Assembly: GCA_947579605.1 (NCBI GenBank)
Contig: OX388307.1
Coordinates: 9,463,237 to 9,527,236 of the forward strand
Length of the DNA: 64,000 nucleotides
Direction: 5' to 3'
DNA from: Athripsodes cinereus
Lineage: Eukaryota; Arthropoda; Insecta; Trichoptera; Leptoceridae
Shown here: positions 42,301 to 50,184 of the stretch, one piece after another
Layout of the letters: each line of letters begins with the position of its first letter
How positions within the stretch are numbered: the stretch's first letter is position 1
Translations under genes and position numbers: made by a program
The notes under the pieces: model-generated
Seen by the model: only the letters and a program-made list of their open reading frames with translations
Database searches by the model: none
Told to the model about the DNA's origin: nothing

Positions 42301-45208
42301 AGCTGTCGTCTCCATACAGGCTAAAAGACATTCAGGATGATTTGTAAACTTTGTCTTTGAATTTAAGAAGTAAAATTTTATAATTTTTTGAACATCACCT
42401 TTTACATGACGTTCGAAAACTTACGGAAGAGAGTGTGAGGTCAATTATTTTGTATTATTGTTATAATTATACCTAGTTAATTTTTAAAGTTGTGTTTATA
42501 GGGCTAACCCAGTATAAAAACTCTAGACATGCTGTTGGAGAATTAACGGAACGGTGATATCGATTATGTTTGAATGTAAAAAATATGGTTAGAATGTTCA
42601 AAAGCTTTTGGCCTTTAAAAATGTGTCCTAAGAGTTTGAAACATATCTATGTTGTGTTTGTTCAATATATAGAAACGTTTGTTTCAATTTATCCAACATT
42701 TAAATATCTAAATAATAACTGAACTATACGTATGGTAAATACCCGTATGTATGTAATGTATTGTACATACAGTCATTTCGGGTAACATTGTACCATCATG
42801 GTAACTTTGGACCACGCGCTTGTAAAACACTTTTATTTTTTTTGATGAAGCATGTGACATGTTGCCATTTTTTTTAAATAATGCATTGTTTTTATTAAAA
42901 TTTATTTTTTATGAACATCCAATTATATCGGGACTAATTTTGACATTTTATCTATCATTTTTATAAAACAATCCCGCGCATAGAAAAGCTATTTGAAAGT
43001 GGTGTTTTAAATTTGGTTTTATTACTTTTTCTTTACATGATATTGGTAAATACATACATATTGTCACTAAAAATTATATTATTTACGTGTAAATTGTATA
43101 TTTTTACGATTTCCTGCCATTTTTTTTACAAATATTTAGCACAAATTCTGTGAAATGATGGAAATTACTGTAAATTTGGGTAACATTGGACCGGTCCAAT
43201 ATTACACTGTTTTACAAAAATATTTATTGACATATTCGGGAAAACTTTAGAAAACAAATTATCATAATAAAATGTTAACTCTTTTTTTAATTCTTGTGTA
43301 ATTACACAACTATTTATGAAATGGGCGTTGGAAAATTTTGTATATTCAGGGATGAAGGTTCCGTATTCCTAGGGCAAATTATTTTATAGATAATTTCATT
43401 GTATGCAAGAGTCTCTTTAAAATTTTTGAAGGGGAGTGGAAGTGACCCCAAAAACCAGATAGTATAAACCTAAATCCAAAGAAGATTATAAAAGTTCACA
43501 ATAAAAGTCGAATTTCACGTATAGGGAAACTTTATTTCTTTAATGATGATTTTTTATGTGTTCAGTGGGGTGAATAAAGGATTTTTTTTAATATATTTTT
43601 TTTATAAGAATATTAAATTTATTTATTTATTCTTTTTGCACATCATCATTACATTACAGTGTTAACAAAATAATTGTCTATTGTCTATATTTATTAACTT
43701 AACTTTTTATGGGCATAATTTCTTTTTCAATAAAGTTGAATACCCAGCCATAGTTTCATTGCCTATTTTTTGTCCCTCCAAATTTAGTTATGAATATTAA
43801 ACATTTTATAACTACAATAATTTATTAATTAATTGAGAGTCAAGTATTACCATATAATGTATTAAAAAAATGTAATAGAAGTTAATGTATTAAAAAAATG
43901 TAAATAAACTTGAAATAGATAAAAATTACCAATTGTGTTACTAAGAAATATGAGTGGCCAATGTTACCCCATTCACATGCTAACTTTGGACCACACATAA
44001 AATAGCGATTTTCAATATGAATCAAATAATAAATTATTTTAATAATTTATATTTTCAAAAACATATCACATGGTAACACAAAACCAATAAAAAGCAATAA
44101 ATTCGGAGTGCAAATTAAGATGAAAATTTTTGAAAACTAAAAAAACTGTTCCAATGTTACCCCAATTGACTGTAATATTATGTATGTTTTATTTCCCAGA
44201 TGCTCCTGTCTACCTCTCGTTTCCCCATTTCTATGACGCAGACCCCGAGCTACTCGACCAAGTTGTCGGGATGAATCCAGTGAAAGAGAAACACGAGACA
44301 TATTTTAAAATACAACCGGTAGTAAAATTTAATACATTATTATACTATGTATTTTAATAAATATACGCAATAGCACCTAAAAATTCCATGTCTACTAATA
44401 TGTAATATACCTCCCTACCATGAAAGTATTATAAAAATAATAATTATAAATGCAGTGAGTATACTTTCATATTAATTTGGTAGAAGAACACAGGATATTA
44501 TTTTATTTACATATTTCAGTAAGTTTATGGTGGGTATAATAGTTTTTAAAAAGCCTAGACCTGCCCACTGAATTATTAGGTATCGTTAATGCAAGTCACA
44601 CATCTTATTAATGATTGATAATACATTTTAGAGACTTGGAGTTCCTGTAGAAGGCAAAGTACGCGTGCAACTCAACCTGCGAGTGGAAAGAGCCAAAAAT
44701 GTAGCCAGTGTTGCTAAATTTCCTGATATCATATTTCCCATTATGTGGATAGAAGAAGTAAGATTTGTTTTAGTTTATAGTACCTACATTAAAGTTATTT
44801 CTTAATTTTTAATTAAAATGTGTTGAATGATGTGTGGATTAAAAATAATGTATTTATTTGTAGGGAATATCTGAACTGACGCCTTCTATCAAACGTTGGG
44901 TTTATCTTGCTACTACCTTCAGTGATGTAGCTGGTCCTCTGCTGTCTTACGGGTCCATAGTGTTTGGAGTATTTCTTCTGATTGGCGTTTTCGTGAAAGC
45001 ATATAAAAATTTTGTTTTCAATAGGGAAACAATTGAACTAATTGAGATGGGTAAGGAATCTATTAGAAGAGGATCCCACATATTGATAAATGCGCCACAC
45101 AAGTTGATGGTGTCCAGAGAGGCTTACACACTGCTAACTCCCTCCCCTCATACGGGAATGAGGTTAGCGAATCACAGAGATGATGATGAGCAAGGTCCAA
45201 TGCTTTGA
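15213..45208 (+). CDS. CD36-family class B scavenger receptor, 11 coding exons, 574 aa
   Basis: Joined exons: 15213-15357, 31411-31502, 33438-33598, 34751-34889, 35978-36181, 39718-39851, 39957-40078, 40578-40715, 44200-44318, 44632-44757, 44864-45208. All introns are GT-AG and all phases agree (1725 nt). The start CCATGGG has a good context. The product has a roughly 50-residue cytosolic N-tail, a first membrane segment at about 51-71, a large lumenal or extracellular CD36 domain, a second membrane segment at about 482-504, and a roughly 70-residue C-tail. Six cysteines (288, 318, 357, 359, 365, 376) match the conserved disulfide set in order and nearly in spacing. Possible N-glycosylation sites include N85, N108, N146, N249 and N372. 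The family binds lipids, lipoproteins, carotenoids or debris at the plasma membrane or endolysosome. The sequence resembles the insect debris-buster/SCRB group as I remember it, but I cannot assign the orthologue, so no symbol is given. Confidence 0.95.
15555..15745 (-). mobile_element. RTE-type LINE, degenerate 3' fragment
   Basis: Antisense DNA matching the 2020-2772 family, including TTCTTTCGCTTCTTCTCTATTC, then the CACGCACGCCGATTTCTGTT block, CTTAGAGAATTTGACCCACG and CACACTTTCTCACATCCCC. Divergent, with many stops. It lies in intron 1 of the CD36-family gene. Confidence 0.75.
15780..15920 (-). mobile_element. Second RTE-type fragment in tandem
   Basis: Immediately after the previous fragment, the same RTE region appears again (ACGTTCATGCGATTTCTCAC, CACACCGAATTCTCTTACT, CGCGGCCGTCC). 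So two separately degraded copies of the same 3' segment stand side by side in the same orientation. Confidence 0.65.
17120..17300 (-). mobile_element. Penelope-like element, GIY-YIG endonuclease remnant
   Basis: One open minus-strand frame of about 52 codons reads GLPQIGQIGRLLNARIKEHW, followed by KYLDKSNFADHLTLNNHSF and then a stop. The IGQ-GR, R-KEH and NNHSF pattern fits the GIY-YIG nuclease that follows the reverse transcriptase in Penelope-like elements. No reverse-transcriptase part is recognisable upstream. Inferred from motif similarity only. Confidence 0.6.
17502..17751 (-). mobile_element. Retroposed perfect hairpin with poly(A) tail and target-site duplication
   Basis: Arms 17554-17641 and 17665-17752 are exact 88-base reverse complements around a 23-base loop (17642-17664). 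The unit is flanked by the 13-base direct repeat CAAGTATGTAATC (17489-17501 and 17752-17764). Next to the left copy is a run of twelve T (17502-17513), which on the minus strand is a poly(A) tail. Between tail and hairpin lies a unique 3' segment of 40 bases. Poly(A) plus target-site duplication are hallmarks of LINE-mediated retroposition. The origin of the palindrome is unknown. Confidence 0.88.
19642..19895 (-). mobile_element. RTE-tailed short retroposon, near full length
   Basis: Contains in order ATACCATCACGATATATCCC, AAGTGGGGTAGCCAGCAG, GGCATTCAGAATGGGTGGCA, TTCGAACACCTATCTGTTAC, AGGACACTCGAAAACGTACA and GAGTGGGAGACCGATTCATT, finishing with CCAGATGCTCCACGG. On the minus strand this is the full family from its 5' GTGGAGCAC block to its 3' tail. 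It lies in intron 1. A 144-codon frame across it is chance. Confidence 0.82.
20285..20420 (-). mobile_element. LINE C-terminal coding remnant
   Basis: The minus strand reads EWPKVLEAAVDRDLRG, YYLGAMGPRPN, stop, DKGKKMYV, which looks like the end of a LINE reverse-transcriptase ORF and its short 3' tail. It is more GC-rich than its surroundings. The family is not assigned. Confidence 0.4.
20560..26734. other. Intron 1, long stretch without recognised gene
   Basis: AT-rich intron DNA. Noted inside it: a TACCTA-rich run at 21080-21140; a locally GC-rich patch at about 21600-21745 with no clear frame; a (TATG)n run at 22535-22556; and a possible transposon end at 24598-24660 listed separately. 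No exon with both splice sites and coding character was found. Confidence 0.45.
24598..24660. mobile_element. Possible hAT-like transposon end fragment
   Basis: AGATTGGCGAACCTATGGCA followed by CGCGTGCCACAGG resembles the terminal region of hAT-type elements, in which a GGCACGCGTGCC palindrome sits close to the end. No matching inverted copy was found nearby, so this is at most a fragment. Confidence 0.3.
26735..28646 (+). pseudogene. LINE reverse transcriptase, two frameshifts
   Basis: One frame runs from 26735 to 27748 with the motifs GPDGISTRILK, PIYKNKDPLELKNYRPIAL, QYGFRKGKSTSDAI, VYLDLTKAFDTVPHEVLL (motif A) and GVPQGSVLGPTLF (motif B). Near 27746 two extra bases in a (TA)n stretch break the frame. 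The adjacent frame continues NDLCKLSSPERIVAFADDTA (motif C, the catalytic FADD) and WLNANLK. A second shift near 27900 leads to KTKYTTFSIDRRQQ and a long frame to the stop at 28644-28646 with VEVYKYLGIYIDQHLRWETH, the usual region after the reverse transcriptase. The catalytic aspartates are all present, so damage is limited to the two shifts and the missing 5' part, suggesting a fairly young insertion. Confidence 0.88.
28713..28968 (+). mobile_element. RTE-tailed short retroposon inserted in the LINE 3' UTR
   Basis: Full-length copy running from CCTGTGGAGCACCCGGTAAA through GTTCGAAAAAATAAGAC and CTACCCCACTTGTGGGATAT to GCCGTGATGGTATAGTAGTA, that is, a (TAG)n tail. Flanking direct repeats begin AAATAGGAAA (28696-28705 and 28969-28978). 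A looser match extends them to about 17 bases, giving the target-site duplication. The insertion is younger than the LINE that holds it. Confidence 0.88.
29685..29935 (-). repeat. Possible retroposon with an RTE-like 3' tail
   Basis: The left end CATCCGGTATTCCTCATAAA followed by TTGGGTAGCTAGCGG resembles the shared 3' end of the RTE-tailed family, but the body does not match it. The minus strand has a 62-codon frame with no recognised domain. It may be a different retroposon using a similar tail. Confidence 0.35.
30644..30848. repeat. Imperfect long inverted repeat (foldback MITE-like), 205 bp
   Basis: Arms at about 30644-30731 and 30760-30848 are imperfect reverse complements over roughly 88 bases. 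Best-matched blocks are GGCTTTCAAGAGCTTC / GCTTTCAAGAGCTTC and the outer ATCATTAAAAAT. The loop is about 28 bases. I see no clear target-site duplication. In intron 1, close to exon 2. Confidence 0.75.
31411..31502 (+). CDS. CD36-family gene, coding exon 2 (first membrane segment)
   Basis: Acceptor TTTATTTCAG at 31401-31410, donor GTAAGT at 31503. Encodes LCLIMLGMCALVLGIILSSV, the N-terminal transmembrane helix, followed by PWVDYLVTK at the membrane exit. Phase 1 in, phase 0 out. Confidence 0.92.
31962..32015. repeat. Perfect 25-bp hairpin in intron 2
   Basis: Arms 31962-31986 (TGTTTCACAACAATGATTAT plus ACGAG) and 31991-32015 are exact reverse complements with a 4-base loop (CATA). Nothing nearby shows a retroposon tail or obvious target duplication. 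Confidence 0.9.
32937..33213 (-). mobile_element. RTE-tailed short retroposon, full length
   Basis: Tail (TTA)n at the left, then ATACCATCACGGCAAATCCC, the common body, and GTGATCCACGGGACG at the right (5') end. The direct repeat GTCTTCTATTAT at 32925-32936 and 33214-33225 is the target-site duplication. It lies in intron 2, antisense to the receptor gene. Confidence 0.9.
33438..33598 (+). CDS. CD36-family gene, coding exon 3
   Basis: Acceptor TTTCTTGCAG, donor GTAATA. Encodes SFLYWQRPGVMRLSKVYIFN and EVGPFVYR, the conserved N-terminal part of the CD36 ectodomain, with NGS and NIT glycosylation motifs. Phase 0 in, phase 2 out. Confidence 0.95.
34751..34889 (+). CDS. CD36-family gene, coding exon 4
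   Basis: Acceptor TATTTTGCAG, donor GTAGGC. Encodes EDMQKVNIKFHDNGTVTFQH and ends at NIPLL. Phase 2 in, phase 0 out. Readthrough into the intron would give only a short tail, so the donor at 34890 is preferred. Confidence 0.93.
35135..35290 (+). mobile_element. tRNA-derived SINE, family 2
   Basis: tRNA-like head GGTTGGTAGCATGATAGTAG with B box GGTTCGATTTC, then a body with CCTTCACAACACAAGCATAT and CTGTTTGGGTTACTGGGATG. It is related to but distinct from the family at 14068 and 37470. In intron 4. Confidence 0.7.
35978..36181 (+). CDS. CD36-family gene, coding exon 5
   Basis: Acceptor AATATTTTCAG, donor GTAAGT. Encodes 68 codons including KPFVSVTADELVFGYDDPLV and FYPRNKRPMSKMGLL, the region where the family carries its conserved TADELLFGY-type motif. 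Phase 0 at both ends. Confidence 0.95.
37470..37640 (+). mobile_element. tRNA-derived SINE, family 1
   Basis: Head TCGTCGGTAGCCAGGAGGTA, B box GGTTCGATACC, body CCCCTTTCACGATATAAGCT and AGCTTACTGTGAAAGG, tail TTGGGTTTATAACAA. Same family as 14068-14222. In intron 5. Confidence 0.78.
37785..38660 (+). mobile_element. Degenerate LINE reverse-transcriptase remnant
   Basis: Readable pieces include YDAYQCGFQKLCNNILTLL, then HVKQILIGLSKAFDTMRHDN (reverse-transcriptase motif A), then after a shift NYVKERIEITRDFDQVS and a damaged motif B/C region near 38165-38240. A tail near 38640 resembles AATAAATAAAGTTTG. Many shifts and stops; an old copy in intron 5. Confidence 0.7.
38813..39015. mobile_element. 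MITE with long terminal inverted repeats, 203 bp
   Basis: Starts GGGCCCGTATTCAAAACACA and ends with the near-complement TAAAATGTGTTTTGAC plus ATGGGCCC. Pairing continues with mismatches through GACGACGTTGCGAGAAAGTG and AATTTTCGTAGCTAAA to the centre. No target duplication was resolved, so the superfamily is unassigned. In intron 5. Confidence 0.82.
39718..39851 (+). CDS. CD36-family gene, coding exon 6
   Basis: Acceptor GTTACCTTACAG, donor GTAAGG. Encodes RNGTLNEVSTIHTG, GYLDKLNGLDYLPYWREEPC with Cys288, the first of the conserved cysteines. Phase 0 in, phase 2 out. Confidence 0.95.
39957..40078 (+). CDS. CD36-family gene, coding exon 7
   Basis: Acceptor AATTTATACAG, donor GTTAGT. Encodes SEGSFFPPREVTKADIVHVY and DLCRILPLQY with Cys318. 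The EGSFFPP motif is typical of the family. Only 105 bases separate it from exon 6. Phase 2 in, phase 1 out. Confidence 0.95.
40578..40715 (+). CDS. CD36-family gene, coding exon 8 (cysteine-rich)
   Basis: Acceptor TTGATTTCAG, donor GTAACG. Encodes KCYCPGNEYCPPKGLQNISP followed by CQY, carrying Cys357, 359, 365 and 376, which correspond to the clustered disulfide cysteines of CD36. Phase 1 at both ends. Confidence 0.95.
41450..41784. mobile_element. MITE with TA target duplication, 331 bp
   Basis: The terminal repeats GGGGGAGTGGGGGCACATTG (from 41452) and the near-complement CAATCTGTCCCCACTCCCCC (to 41782) are flanked by TA on both sides (41450-41451, 41783-41784). A TA target duplication suggests mobilisation by a Tc1/mariner-type transposase. 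No coding potential. In intron 8. Confidence 0.85.
41880..42240 (-). mobile_element. Second-family RTE-type LINE remnant
   Basis: On the minus strand, degraded C-terminal reverse-transcriptase sequence reads DKTQNSYIPGSLGV, RRFRGKPNRPNVGGGK and KADPSTPPSCDTTDSPRR with stops and shifts between. This resembles the end of a different RTE/ENDR-type family from the copies at 2020 and 50566. In intron 8. Confidence 0.5.
42285..42455 (-). mobile_element. Degenerate RTE-tailed short retroposon
   Basis: Matches the family in GACATTCAGGATGATTTGTA, GAATTTAAGAAGTAAAATTT, CACCTTTTACATGACGTTCG and AAAACTTACGGAAGAGAGTG, but has lost the 3' tail block. In intron 8. Confidence 0.65.
42768..44174. mobile_element. 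TIR transposon with TA target duplication, 1403 bp, non-coding
   Basis: Ends CAGTCATTTCGGGTAACATTG (from 42770, first 20 matched loosely) and CCAATGTTACCCCAATTGACTG (to 44172) are inverted copies, with TA on both sides (42768-42769, 44173-44174). The GTAACATTGGACC motif recurs at 42781-42815, 43185-43205 and 43951-43995. CAG ends with a TA duplication suggest the Tc1/mariner/pogo group. No transposase frame is seen. The right end is 27 bases from exon 9. Confidence 0.8.
44200..44318 (+). CDS. CD36-family gene, coding exon 9
   Basis: Acceptor TTTATTTCCCAG, donor GTAGTA. Encodes APVYLSFPHFYDADPELLD and NPVKEKHETYFKIQP, strongly conserved in the family. Phase 1 in, phase 0 out. A transposon end lies just upstream of its acceptor. 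Confidence 0.95.
44632..44757 (+). CDS. CD36-family gene, coding exon 10
   Basis: Acceptor AATACATTTTAG, donor GTAAGA. Encodes RLGVPVEGKVRVQLNLRVER and FPDIIFPIMWIEE. Phase 0 at both ends. Confidence 0.95.
44864..45208 (+). CDS. CD36-family gene, coding exon 11 (second membrane segment and C-tail)
   Basis: Acceptor TATTTATTTGTAG. Encodes GISELTPSIKRWVYLATTF, the C-terminal transmembrane helix LLSYGSIVFGVFLLIGVFV, and a cytosolic tail of about 70 residues ending DDDEQGPML, then TGA. The tail is much longer than that of mammalian CD36 and ends in acidic residues. Confidence 0.95.
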   Translation, partial: GISELTPSIKRWVYLATTFSDVAGPLLSYGSIVFGVFLLIGVFVKAYKNFVFNRETIELIEMGKESIRRGSHILINAPHKLMVSREAYTLLTPSPHTGMRLANHRDDDEQGPML

Positions 45209-45355
45209 TATCACAACATGCTGTGTCGAGTGCCAGTGATAGACTCAAGTTAACCCATAAACTTTCCATAGTTAATGGCTGAGAAGAGAAGCTGTGTGAA
45301 AACATTACCAGTGAAAAGAATCAAGTCTAGAGTTAGAAATTTTTCATATGAATAT

Positions 45356-45384
45356 AATAAATTTATTTATATATTTATAATAAA
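45356..45384 (+). other. Two AATAAA polyadenylation signals
   Basis: AATAAA at 45356-45361 and again at 45379-45384, about 150 and 170 bases after the stop codon. They are likely signals for the CD36-family transcript. Confidence 0.6.
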
Positions 45385-45414
45385 TTTATTAATATCGTTG
45401 GTTAAAGTGGACGA

Positions 45415-45655
45415 CCGATAATGGTGCAGAGGTAACACTCTTGCCTTTGAGCCACCAGGTCCCGGGTTCGATTCCTGGCCAGAGCAAAATGAAAAATGGC
45501 TATTTTAAATTGTCTCTAGTCTGTGCGTTACATTTATATATGTCCGGTACATTTTATATACATATTTCCGTGTTAGTGCCTAAAATACAATATTCATATC
45601 TTAATTTGGGTCTACCTCGACTTGCGTGAATTATCCAAAAAAAGTTAAAAATAAA
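45415..45655 (+). mobile_element. tRNA-derived SINE, family 3
   Basis: tRNA-like head GATAATGGTGCAGAGGTAAC with a perfect B box GGTTCGATTCC inside CCCGGGTTCGATTCCTGG. The body ends TCTTAATTTGGGTCTACCTC, GTGAATTATCC and an A-rich AATAAATAAA tail. The same 3' body appears at 61450-61560. It starts right after the CD36-family gene. Confidence 0.78.
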
Positions 45656-45660
45656 TAAAG

Positions 45661-48600
45661 TATACACGCGTATTATTTTTTTAGCTAGGTAGGTATAAAA
45701 TAATGAAGAATCTATTAACATATTCGTACTATACTCGTAATATCTTATGCTTTTGTAATATATCAATCAGAGAAATATTATAATATTACCTACATACGTG
45801 TACATGAGGAAATGTTACCTAATTGTAATATTTTCATATACCTATCTAGTTGTTGCCCATGAACAATTGAAATATTTCTTCTCTTATCTCTTTATTTACA
45901 CAAATAATTAATGATATGCAAACAGAGCACAGATGTGTCCACAGATGAACTAAATACAGGGTTTATTTCTAATTACACATTTCAGCGTGTGCTAGTTATA
46001 AGAAGTCTTTGTACAGAAGTCTTTGTTTGATTAATCACATTTTTGAAGATTTGGTATTCAATGAATATGAGTCTCTACTTACTAACATTGTATTGTTTTA
46101 CTAAACACTTGAAATAACAGCTAGATATGCAATTCAGAAACAAGATTTAAAATAAAGACAGAACAATTATAATTATAAACTTGCTGTTTGGTTTGGTCAG
46201 GGCGCGATCTAGGGTGGGCAAGCCGGACAAATGCCAGAGTGGCAATAATGTATGGCAGCAAATTTCTGCCTAAGGGCCGTCAAAATTCAATTCCTAGGTA
46301 CCTATGTGAAAATAGTCTTCAACAAAACTTTAAATTCCTACATTTTTTTTTAAATGTGGCGACATGTGGATTGAAATTTGGATGTTAGAGAAATCATCAA
46401 ATTTCTGAATCTGAGACCTAATAAATGGTTCTCACTTGGAAAATTGATCGACAATACCAATTTAGGAGAATTGAAATAACATGCTTATGACTTATGAAAT
46501 GTAATTATAAAGGGTAGGATATATTTTTTTGCCACGAAGCAGCTAAATAACTATATGGAGACTTGCGTTTGGTCACTTTAAATTCTCAAAAGAAGTTTTG
46601 TAATAATATTAGTTCCTTCAGGTGTATAATATAATTTATTACATGCAATGTCAACCAATGAACCCTTAATATTGAGCAAGAATAATATTAATTATCCCAA
46701 AAATATATTTAAATGCATGCCTACATAGTGCCTTATTATATGATAGGCACAGAACAAAACAAAGTTTCATATTTGTTAAGAAGATAGTTAACTACAAACA
46801 TACATGTTGTATTTTCATCGAATCAACTATAATACAATGTATGTAGGTATGTAATATAGCAAAGATATAATGTATACACCTATGTAAACTTGTTTTCTAG
46901 CTAAACCTTATTCTTACAATAATGTACCCATATTGCGAACATTTCATTATAAGTTAGTATTCTTATTAATATATTTTTAATTTGACGGAATACTCTTATG
47001 TATATAGATCCGTTGCAAAACTAAAGAACGAATTTATTATGTGTGTTCTTAGGTACTGTGGGTCAGGGTTTCAAAACACCATAAAGTTGTGAAAACTGAA
47101 AATAACAAAATGGTTTTCATTTTTGAAAAATATTCTTGAATGAATCCGAGGAGATCGTGAAACATTTTTGATTCCTATACCAAATCAAAAAATTGTCGAT
47201 TGGGGGTAGAAATTTTGAGTTCAAATAAAATCATCAAATTTCGCAAATTGAGGCCTAAAGTCATATTTAATTATTTTTTTATTAAGACATTATTTTTTAT
47301 AATCTGGATTACGCCCACGTGACGTATGGGTTGGGAGCTCCTGCTGTAGATAATCAAGTACAATACCAGAGTATGGTATTGCAAGTTGGACATAATTATT
47401 TTCCTGGAACATAATTCATTACAGAATCAGGATATAACAAATTCCATACCATACATATATGTATATATCGCAATGACAAAATATTATTTTAATTGCAGCT
47501 ATAACGATTTTTTTATAAATTACGACGATTATTTTTTTTTAAAATACTCTTAGACCAACCAAAATAATAATAATAAATTATGCAATAATTGGAAAATATA
47601 AATGCAAAATACCTAAATAAATAAATTTAATTCAAACATCAATGATTTTCGACAATAATAGAAAATTTTGTAATATTTTCCGCTACCCCATTGCCAAATT
47701 ACCTCACGATAACAGAACTGTGAATTCACTTTAAATATTTGTACTATTAAATTAACTTTGATCCTGTATGCATATAGGTCCTACCTACATAGACTACCTA
47801 ATCATATTTGAATCATTCAGACTTCATAGTTTTAGAATTAGTTTAAAATGTTGATATTTCATGACCTCTTTGACAGTGTTAGCTTAGATATGAACCTAGA
47901 TGATATAATTTTAACTACTTTAATAGGCGGGTGCCTGGCTGTAGCTATATACATAGGTACATCTTATTAATTAGTAAATTGTTGATTAACCCTAGCAATT
48001 ATATAGTTAGTACAATAGAATAACAAGATGGGTGTATCCATGTTTATTTTTAAATACTTAATTTATTTTTTACGTGTGTACAGTGATATTATGAGTGTAG
48101 TTAGTACATGTAGAATAAAGAGTGAGTAACTACGACCGGGTTTACAGTGAGTGGATACGATATCTCTACAGATGTAGCCAAAATACATAGTTGGCTATTT
48201 TGTGTGACACACACATCACATCATCTTATTAGTACATAATGTACATGATGCATTGGGTATATCATACACAATGTGATAGGAAGACTTATGATGTGGATGT
48301 TTACCTATCTATTAAATTTAATTATTTTCTAAGTCATATAAAAAGCATCGCCATAATGATATTTATATTGATCACAATAATAATAATATTTTCCAATAAA
48401 TATTTTTACACGATCAAATTTGTATTTTAATGTATTTTACAAGCTTACAATTTTTTTTACTTAATTATGATATATAACGCGTGTTGATTTTTTTACAATT
48501 CATGTTATGTTTATGTGCAAATTAGGAATTTAAATAAAACAAATTTGTAAATTAATTATTTCAAAGAATGCAGTCACCTTTTAATCAAGAATCGAATCGA

Positions 48601-48870
48601 AACAAGGATAATTCATAAAGGAATATCAATAATTTAAAATAAATATATGGACCTACATATATTCGAAAGATAATTATGTAGGTTTATCCCTCAAAACCCT
48701 TTAGACCGATGACTAACAGGTAACCGACAGTTTATATAATATAACATGTGTTTCAAAATTCAAACTAAGAACTGAATAAAACTATTATTTTAATTAATGA
48801 TGTAATGAAAAGGCACCTTTTGCATTTTTTAACGGATTTTTCTGCAAAATAATGCAATACAAGAAATTAC
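45661..48870. other. Intergenic, no gene seen
   Basis: AT-rich DNA. A GC-richer patch at 46190-46260 (GGGCGCGATCTAGGGTGGGC) resembles a transposon end but has no partner. The block at 47120-47245 is listed separately. No coding frame with recognisable domains. Confidence 0.45.
47120..47245. repeat. Copy related to the 167-bp unit in the hAT-like MITE
   Basis: AAAAATATTCTTGAATGAAT, CCGAGGAGATCGTGAAACA, GATTCCTATACCA and GGGGGTAGAAATTTTGAG match in order the unit at 55979-56312 (ATATTGTTGAAGAAAACCGA, GGAGTTTTTGAAAT, ATTCCTATACCATT, GGGGGGTAGAAATC). It is divergent and single, without the TIRs of that element. Confidence 0.6.
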
Positions 48871-49011
48871 TACTACACCTGCACCATCGAGGTACATCAT
48901 ATCCCACAAGTGGGATAGCTAGCGGACTAACTGCATGTAATAAATACGCAGATTGTCGTTTCCGTGGCAATGAAAAAACAAGACGTTCATGATATGTGGC
49001 TGGCCTAATCG

Positions 49012-49012
<1 letters not shown>
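48871..49012 (-). mobile_element. RTE-tailed short retroposon, partial
   Basis: ACTACTACACCTGCACCATC, CATATCCCACAAGTGGGATA, GCTAGCGGACTAACTGCATG and AAGACGTTCATGATATGTGG follow the family order, then the copy is cut by a TA microsatellite at 49013. Confidence 0.75.

Positions 49013-49050
<38 letters not shown>
49013..49050. repeat. (TA)n microsatellite
   Basis: Uninterrupted TA dinucleotides for about 36 bases directly joined to the truncated retroposon. Confidence 0.9.
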
Positions 49051-49054
<4 letters not shown>

Positions 49055-50184
49055 CAATAGGTAGGTATGTAGGTATAAAAATTAATTGTTTACCTACGTG
49101 TTATTTGCTCAATTTTATTTTCTTTTATTGGAATGCAATATTTCAATAAGTACTTGTGATAATTTTATGCTATTTTTTAATATTATAGATGTGTAGGTAT
49201 GTGTGAGTGTCTATATCTAGGTTTAATGATACGTAGGTTTATACGAATAAGTTTGCAGGAATAAGTAATAGTGCAGTTATGTAGAACTGTGCTACGTGTA
49301 GGTGTGTTATGTGTGTGTCGTAGCTCCGTAGGATAGCCTACGGCTCAGTTATGTCGCATGTGGGACAGCTATACGAGTATATAGCTAGATAGTTATTAGT
49401 GATTTGCCAAATGTTCCCATGTTTTTTTAGATATACGCATTCGCATTGAAAATTGATCTATATAATATTAAAAAGTAATACAAAAATGATGATATCGTAA
49501 AATTTTCCAAATCCTATGAGGTTAGTAATTTGAAGACTAGTGTATTTTCCTTGTGTAATTTTTTGTGTAATTTGAAAAATTGTGTTGCATTAACGATGAA
49601 ACATCTCAAATTCATATAAGTATCAAATTAGGCCATGGGGGGGGGCAAAAAAAATGAAAAGTCGTGGAAACCCGAGAATAAAAAATATTAGACGAAAATT
49701 ATACATTCGGCGCATCACTAGTTGGTAGGAATAGTTATGTACTACATATTGAAGTCCCCTGCGATAACACAGTCAATAATTAGTTGTGCATTTTAATCGT
49801 CTTTTGTAATAATAATAGTAGTATTTAAATTATATATTCAATATCTATGTAAATTTATTGATTTCATTGATCACGCAAATGTATAATAACCAATTACATT
49901 TTTAATTATTGTTCTAATCGTAAAAAAATATACTTAGATATTTGTTTTGGAGATGATGGGAATGACTTTAAAATACATATTATAATAAATAATACTGATA
50001 AAATGAATTATTTGTTTTATTTACTATCTGATGGCTACAAACCATTGATGTTTGTAGGTACTTACTAGAGTATAAACTAATTGTAAAGGCAACCCTACAG
50101 TAATATTCTTAACATTTATGGCTTCTAAATGTTAAACGAAGTTTTCGCATTTATCTGGATTTTCACACCTGCGAGAATGAAGAT
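49051..50184. other. Intergenic, no gene seen
   Basis: AT-rich, with a nine-G run near 49637. No gene, RNA or transposon end recognised. Confidence 0.4.

Noticed and set aside
45441..45629. tRNA gene suggested by the GGTTCGATTCC box
   Set aside because: Only the internal promoter boxes are tRNA-like; the sequence does not close into an acceptor stem and continues into a SINE body shared with 61450-61560.
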